10,574 bases of DNA from JBDSTZ01 sp039927975 (GTDB lineage: Bacteria; Pseudomonadota; Gammaproteobacteria; Burkholderiales; Burkholderiaceae_D). Where the stretch lies: contig JBDSTZ010000037.1 in assembly GCA_039927975.1 (NCBI GenBank), forward strand, positions 1 to 10,574, read 5' to 3'. Shown in pieces: positions 6,385 through 10,574 of this stretch. Under the pieces are notes generated by a model. That model saw only the letters and a program-made list of their open reading frames with translations, was not told where the DNA came from and made no database searches. Position numbers and translations under genes: made by a program. Every line of letters begins with the position of its first letter. Positions within the stretch are counted from its first letter, which is position 1.

Positions 6385-9231
6385 TCAGCGCGGATCGCCG
6401 ATCACGATATCGACCGTATTCGACAGCCACGCGCCCAGATTCGGAATGCGCGCTTTCTGGCCCGACGGTCCGAGTTCGGCGGAAGGACGGAACTTGTCGC
6501 CGATCGGCCCGATGGCGTGCAGCAGCGAGATATCGCCCAGCGGGAAGTCGACATGGGTCGCCTTCGGCTCGGTCAGGTCGCCGGCCGGCGCTTCCTTCGG
6601 CGTGAACATGCGCAGCGCGATGTCGTCGCTGTGGTTCACAAAAGTGAGCGGCAGGTTCTTGGTCTGCAGTTCGGCCCAGTAGACCTTGTCGTGATAACCC
6701 TTGAATTCCGGGTACTGCCAGCTGACGCCGGAGACGGTGTCGTTGTAGTCCTTTTGCCAGACATTGAATTCGACGCCTTGCAGACGGTTTTTCCAAACCC
6801 GGTAAGGCCCCTTGCCGAGCCAGCGCATCGACTTGACCTGCGCTTCCGGGTAATCGAAGCTCACGCCGAGGAAGTCGAACGGCGGGGTGCGGCTGTCCAT
6901 CTGGTAGCCGTAGGACAGGGTCAGACGGCCGGCCGGGCTGAGGCGCCACTGCACCGAGCGCAGATTGCCGGTGTAGACGGCGTTGACCAGCACGTCGGCG
7001 CCTTCCTGGGTGGCGTTGATCGACTTCAAGGTGGCGCTGCCGGTCACCAGGCGCGGGCCGTTGGTCAGCGGCACCACCGTGTCGCCCTTGCGCAACTGGC
7101 GCAGGTAGCCGGTGGCCTTGTCGATGCTGACGCTGACATTGCCGCCCTTGAGTTCAAACGCGTCGGCCTGCTCAAGCATGCTGGCGGCGCCCGCTTGCGG
7201 GTGCTTGTCCTGCCATTGGGCCAACGTTTGCGTGGCGACGCTGTTGGCGCTGGCGATCATCCAGCTCCAGGTGTAGATCTCGTGCCCGCCGGCGTCGACT
7301 GCGCTCAGCAGCAGCGCATCCTGCTTCGACCAGTCGGCCGACAGGGCGATGCTGGTCATGCCGCGCATGCCGGGGCCGACGTCGGGCGAGACCAGCTTGC
7401 CTTGCGCCGCGACCTGGTAATCGTTCTTGCCCGAACCGAGCGGGGCGAACTTGACCAGTTTCCAGGACAGCTTGACCGACTTCAGATTGCTGAAGTCGTA
7501 GCGGTTCTCCAGCCGGATGCGGCCGTCGAAGGTAGCCGGTAAATAGGCCACTTCGGCCAGCGGCAGATAGACCGGCGACCAGATGCGCTTGATGGCGTAG
7601 AAACTGCCTTCCTTTTCGCGATACGGGCCGACGATGCCGTCCGGACCGCGGTTGCCCCAGGCGTCGACTTCGCCGTTCTTGTCGGTGCGGACCACGCCCT
7701 CGTCGGCGAAGGCCCAGATGAAGCCGCCGGCGCTCAATGGATTACCGAGCATCTGGTTCCACCAGTCGTTCAGGCCGGCGCCGGCGCCGCCGTCATACAG
7801 GCCGTGCAGGAATTCGGTCGGCATGAACACATCGCGGCCGTGGAACAGCGAGGTGGCGCAGCAATCGTAGGCCGGGTAGTGGCCGGTGTCGATGCCGCCG
7901 AAGTTTTCCCAGGGATGGATCACCGGGCGCTTTTGCAGGTCGTAGCGGTCGTAATGGGTGTCGACGCCGCGCGGGAAGCCGCCCTCGTTGCCATTGGCCC
8001 ACAGGATGATGGACGGGTGGTGCTGATCGCGCCTGACCAATTCCTTCACCAGCGGCGCGGCGATCTCGGTGTCGTAGGCTTTCTGCCAGCCGGTCAGTTC
8101 GTCGATCACGTACAGGCCGACTTCATCGGCCACATCGAGGAAATGCTCGTCCGGCGGATAATGCGACATGCGCACCGCGTTCATGTTCATTTCCTTCATC
8201 AGGCGCGCATCGGTATAACTGAGTTCCTTGCTGGTGGTGCGTCCCGAGGTGGGCCAGATCGAATGGCGGTTCGAGCCTTTCAGGCGAACTTTCTCGCCAT
8301 TGACGTACAAGCCGTCCTGCTTGCGCAATTCGACGGTGCGAAAGCCGATCGTCTTGCTGACCTGGTGCACGACCTGCTTGTCGCTGACCAGGTCGAACAC
8401 CATTTTGTAGCGCTGCGGATTCTCGGCGGTCCATGCGGTCACCTGCTTGAAGCTGCTGTGCAGGCGGGCTACGCCGGTGGCGCCGTCGACGGCGGCGGAA
8501 AACGGCTGGCCGATCTTCTTGCCCTCCATTGTGGTGAGCTGGGCCCGCACGCTGTCGTTCGGCTTGATCTGCTTGCCCGTATAAACCTCGGCGTCGAATT
8601 CGCCGGTATGGCGCGCGTCGAGCGTCAGATGGTCGATATGGACCGGCGGTTTGGCTTCGAGCCAGACCGGCCGGTAAATGCCGCTGAAAAGCCAGAAATC
8701 GGAACTGCGTTCGGCGCGGTTGACCGAGGCGTTGTCGGAGATGCGCTTGACGCTCACTTCGAGCAGGTTGTTCTCGCCGGCCTTGAGCAGTGGCGTGACG
8801 TCGTAGCGGAATTCATAAAAGCCGCCCTGGTGGACCGGGCCGGCCAATTGGCCGTTGATCTTCACTTCGGTGTCGGTCATCGCGCCGCCGAACACGATCT
8901 CGATCTGCTGGCCGCGCCAGGCGGCCGGCAGCTGGAACTGATAGCGGTATTTGCCGACGTTGTCGGGCACCGCGTCATTGCCGGTATCGTGACCGTAACG
9001 GTAGGTGCCGAATCCTTCGAGTTCCCAGTTCGACGGCACCGGGATGGTTTTCCACGCGCCGCCGTTGCGGCCGGCGTCGAGATAAAACTCCCAGTTGACC
9101 CGGTGGTCCTTGTCGGTGCCGCTCAGGTACTTGAGCTCGGTGACGGCGGGGGCGGCGGTGGCGCTGGCGGCCTGGCCGGCGGCGCCCAACAGCGCGCTGG
9201 CGATGCAGAAACTGCTGATTATTTTTTTCAT
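6385..9231 (-). CDS. Secreted LacZ-type GH2 beta-galactosidase
   Basis: The product is 948 residues on the minus strand from the ATG at 9231-9229. MKKIISSFCIASALLGAAGQAAS is the signal peptide, so unlike E. coli LacZ the enzyme should be periplasmic or outside. The domains are an N-terminal sugar-binding jelly roll (about 28-200, with VPSNWELEGFGTYRY), an Ig-like domain (about 205-300), a TIM barrel (about 300-555), a second Ig-like domain (about 560-660) and a beta-galactosidase small-chain-like domain (about 689-930, with MRWLGKGPYRVWKNR). Acid/base Glu416 (HHPSIILWANGNEGG) and nucleophile Glu473 (MPTEFLHG) are both present. It should hydrolyse terminal beta-galactosides and has no F5/8 domain, unlike the two plus-strand enzymes. 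The frame stays open to 9444, but that extension has no signal-peptide character. No good Shine-Dalgarno sequence precedes the chosen ATG; the nearest purine run (AGAGA) is about 20 bases upstream. It is divergent from the PQQ dehydrogenase gene. Confidence 0.92.
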   Translation of the reverse strand: MKKIISSFCIASALLGAAGQAASATAAPAVTELKYLSGTDKDHRVNWEFYLDAGRNGGAWKTIPVPSNWELEGFGTYRYGHDTGNDAVPDNVGKYRYQFQLPAAWRGQQIEIVFGGAMTDTEVKINGQLAGPVHQGGFYEFRYDVTPLLKAGENNLLEVSVKRISDNASVNRAERSSDFWLFSGIYRPVWLEAKPPVHIDHLTLDARHTGEFDAEVYTGKQIKPNDSVRAQLTTMEGKKIGQPFSAAVDGATGVARLHSSFKQVTAWTAENPQRYKMVFDLVSDKQVVHQVSKTIGFRTVELRKQDGLYVNGEKVRLKGSNRHSIWPTSGRTTSKELSYTDARLMKEMNMNAVRMSHYPPDEHFLDVADEVGLYVIDELTGWQKAYDTEIAAPLVKELVRRDQHHPSIILWANGNEGGFPRGVDTHYDRYDLQKRPVIHPWENFGGIDTGHYPAYDCCATSLFHGRDVFMPTEFLHGLYDGGAGAGLNDWWNQMLGNPLSAGGFIWAFADEGVVRTDKNGEVDAWGNRGPDGIVGPYREKEGSFYAIKRIWSPVYLPLAEVAYLPATFDGRIRLENRYDFSNLKSVKLSWKLVKFAPLGSGKNDYQVAAQGKLVSPDVGPGMRGMTSIALSADWSKQDALLLSAVDAGGHEIYTWSWMIASANSVATQTLAQWQDKHPQAGAASMLEQADAFELKGGNVSVSIDKATGYLRQLRKGDTVVPLTNGPRLVTGSATLKSINATQEGADVLVNAVYTGNLRSVQWRLSPAGRLTLSYGYQMDSRTPPFDFLGVSFDYPEAQVKSMRWLGKGPYRVWKNRLQGVEFNVWQKDYNDTVSGVSWQYPEFKGYHDKVYWAELQTKNLPLTFVNHSDDIALRMFTPKEAPAGDLTEPKATHVDFPLGDISLLHAIGPIGDKFRPSAELGPSGQKARIPNLGAWLSNTVDIVIGDPR

Positions 9232-9334
9232 GAAGTTAGCGGCGAAGTCGTCTCTTATAGTTGATCGCGGGCGTAGGTCGGCCAGCGTAAAAGTGCAGGC
9301 GTACCTTACCAGATTTGCATGCCCCAAAGGATTA

Positions 9335-9345
9335 TTGTCTGACAA
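9335..9345. promoter_or_regulatory. GntR-like palindromic operator in the divergent promoter region
   Basis: TTGTC-T-GACAA is a perfect 5-bp inverted repeat around one base. It lies near the middle of the 211-base gap between the minus-strand GH2 and the plus-strand PQQ dehydrogenase, about 100 bases from each start codon. The form resembles FCD-type GntR sites such as FadR (TGGTC-N-GACCA). It could control both genes. No clear -35/-10 pair was found on either strand nearby. Confidence 0.4.
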
Positions 9346-9361
9346 AATTATGTTGCGAGAT

Positions 9362-9409
9362 TGTATCCGGTCCGCCAGAATTGCCGGGCGGCCGAATCGG
9401 CCGGACACA
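9362..9409. repeat. Nested inverted repeats upstream of the PQQ dehydrogenase gene
   Basis: The inner repeat is perfect: CGGCCGA (9389-9395), one A, TCGGCCG (9397-9403). An outer, imperfect pair TGTATCCGG (9362-9370) and CCGGACACA (9401-9409) matches at eight of nine positions and overlaps the inner right arm, so the two are alternative foldings. They lie 34-81 bases before the start codon. They could be an operator, a leader hairpin or chance in GC-rich DNA. Confidence 0.4.
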
Positions 9410-9432
9410 GCTTCGGCGAAATGAAGTTTGAC

Positions 9433-9437
9433 AGGGA
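9433..9437 (+). promoter_or_regulatory. Ribosome binding site of the PQQ dehydrogenase gene
   Basis: AGGGA ends five bases before the ATG at 9443. It supports that start, which also gives a signal peptide directly followed by the haem domain. Confidence 0.6.
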
Positions 9438-9442
9438 CAGAC

Positions 9443-10574
9443 ATGATAACAACACGGATACTATGGGCCGGCGTGATGGCGGCCGGCTTGTTCGCTGGCG
9501 GCGCGCGGGCGGAAACAGGGCGCCAGATCTACAGCGCCAATTGCGCTGCGTGCCACGGCGCCAGTCGCGAGGGCGGCATGGGGCCGAGCCTGATCGACGC
9601 CAAATTCACCAATAGCGAGGCCGGCAAGAGCAAAAGCAAAATCGCCGGCATCGTCAAGAACGGCATTCCGCGCACCCAAATGCCGGCCTGGGGCGCCAAG
9701 CTGTCGGCGGCGCAAATCGGCCTGGTGGCCGATTATCTGCTCGAGCGAAAAGAACCGGGGGCCGCCGGCGGCGATAAGAAAACCGCCGCCGAGCGCTATC
9801 CGGAACTGGCCAATTTCAAGCTGCCGAAAGGCTTTCATATCGCGGTGTATTCGGACGCGGTGCCGAACGCGCGGGCCATGGCGATCAGCGACAGCGGCAT
9901 CGTGTTTGTCGGCTCGCGCAATGTCGGCAAAATCTATGCGCTGGTCGACGCCGACCAGGACCACGTGATCAAGAAAGTGGTGACGGTGGCCGAAGGCCTC
10001 GATTCGCCGATCGGCCTGGTGATGCACAAGGGCAGCCTGTTCGTCTCCGAAATGACGCGGGTGATCCGCTTTGACGATATCGAAAAAACCTTCGACAAGG
10101 CGCCCGGCTACAAGGTGGTCAAGAGCGACTTCCCGAAAGAGAAATGGCACGGCGAAAAAATCATCAAGGCCGGCCCGGACGGCAAGCTGTATATTCCGAT
10201 CGGCGCCGATTGCAATGTCTGCGACCGCGAGGAGGACGCCCATTCGAAAATCTACCGGATGAATCCCGATGGCAGTCAATTTGAAGTGTTCGCCAAGGGC
10301 ATTCGCAATTCGGTCGGTTTCGCCTGGGATCCGCGCACCAGCGAGATGTGGTTTACCGATAATAATCGCGACGAAATGGGCGACAACCTGCCGTCGTGTG
10401 AATTGAACCACGCGCCGAAAGCCGGCATGCATTTTGGCTTCCCCTACTGCCACGCCGGCATGCTGCCAGATCCGGTGTTCGGCAAGAACCGCAGTTGCGA
10501 GGAATTCACCCCGCCGGCCGCGCTGCTCGGCCCGCACACTGCGCCGCTCGGCTTGAATTTTTATACCGGCAGCA
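9443..10574 (+). CDS. Cytochrome c-PQQ-dependent sugar (sorbosone) dehydrogenase fusion, 3' end outside window
   Basis: The frame is open from the ATG at 9443 to the window end (377 codons), so the C-terminus is missing. Residues 1-23 form a signal peptide (Leu/Ala/Gly core, GGARA before the cut). A small class I cytochrome c domain follows (about 25-103): haem motif CAACH at 34-38 and likely axial Met80 in TQMPAWG. After a linker, a six-bladed propeller of the GSDH/sorbosone dehydrogenase type starts near 117. Residues recalling soluble PQQ glucose dehydrogenase are His236 (KWHGEKI, position of the catalytic base), Arg288 (GIRNSVGF) and the WFTDNNRDEMGDN loop (303-315). The enzyme should oxidise an aldose or ketoaldose in the periplasm with PQQ, passing electrons to the fused haem and on to the respiratory chain. 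The true substrate is not readable; fungal AA12 pyranose dehydrogenases are distant relatives. The gene is divergent from the GH2 beta-galactosidase, which suggests a link to galactoside use. Confidence 0.88.
   Translation, partial: MITTRILWAGVMAAGLFAGGARAETGRQIYSANCAACHGASREGGMGPSLIDAKFTNSEAGKSKSKIAGIVKNGIPRTQMPAWGAKLSAAQIGLVADYLLERKEPGAAGGDKKTAAERYPELANFKLPKGFHIAVYSDAVPNARAMAISDSGIVFVGSRNVGKIYALVDADQDHVIKKVVTVAEGLDSPIGLVMHKGSLFVSEMTRVIRFDDIEKTFDKAPGYKVVKSDFPKEKWHGEKIIKAGPDGKLYIPIGADCNVCDREEDAHSKIYRMNPDGSQFEVFAKGIRNSVGFAWDPRTSEMWFTDNNRDEMGDNLPSCELNHAPKAGMHFGFPYCHAGMLPDPVFGKNRSCEEFTPPAALLGPHTAPLGLNFYTGS

Noticed and set aside
7804..9264. Plus-strand open frame (486 codons) opposite the minus-strand GH2
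   Set aside because: It is an antisense shadow; the minus strand has the signal peptide, catalytic motifs and domain order of a beta-galactosidase.
9428..9433. Perfect TTGACA just before the PQQ dehydrogenase start
   Set aside because: It lies 9 bases before the ATG and overlaps the ribosome site; any transcript from it would begin inside the gene.
10211..10222. CNVC motif in the PQQ domain as a second haem site
   Set aside because: It is followed by Asp rather than His, so it is not CxxCH; a structural disulfide or metal role is more likely.
9461..10537. Minus-strand open frame (358 codons) opposite the PQQ dehydrogenase
   Set aside because: The plus-strand frame from 9443 has a ribosome site, signal peptide, CAACH and propeller motifs; the minus frame has no recognisable features.

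Overview
The window is GC-rich, roughly two-thirds by eye, and reads as a bacterial chromosome. GC-rich third codon positions, Sec signal peptides on the secreted enzymes and a periplasmic PQQ/cytochrome c oxidoreductase fit a plant-polysaccharide-degrading Gram-negative proteobacterium. An Oxalobacteraceae relative (Massilia/Duganella type) is my guess; nothing in the window fixes the taxon.

Layout. Positions 1-348 hold the C-terminal end of a GH28 (polygalacturonase-family) protein. A 327-base gap (349-675) follows, with a hairpin, a good sigma-70-type promoter (575-602) and a LacI-family-like operator at the predicted transcription start (608-621). The promoter reads into a large secreted GH2-family protein (676-3696) with a C-terminal discoidin-like domain. 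After three successive hairpins, the last a convincing intrinsic terminator (3782-3824), comes a secreted GH35 beta-galactosidase (3930-6314). It converges on a minus-strand secreted LacZ-type GH2 beta-galactosidase (9231 down to 6385), and both genes share a bidirectional terminator (6331-6361). Divergent from that GH2, across a 211-base region with a GntR-like palindrome, starts a cytochrome c-PQQ sugar (sorbosone) dehydrogenase fusion (9443 to the window end, incomplete).

How the genes may work together. All the complete enzymes carry export signals, so the locus looks like an extracytoplasmic saccharification module for a galactose- and galacturonate-containing plant polymer such as pectin with galactan or arabinogalactan side chains. 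GH28 would cut a galacturonan backbone and the GH35 and GH2 enzymes would release terminal galactose or related sugars. The PQQ enzyme could oxidise a released sugar in the periplasm and pass electrons to its own haem. The substrate assignment is inference.

The most notable anomaly is in the first GH2. The Asn-Glu pair that normally supplies the GH2 acid/base catalyst reads Asn-Lys, while the fold and a plausible nucleophile Glu are kept. No CRISPR array, tRNA, rRNA or insertion sequence was found.
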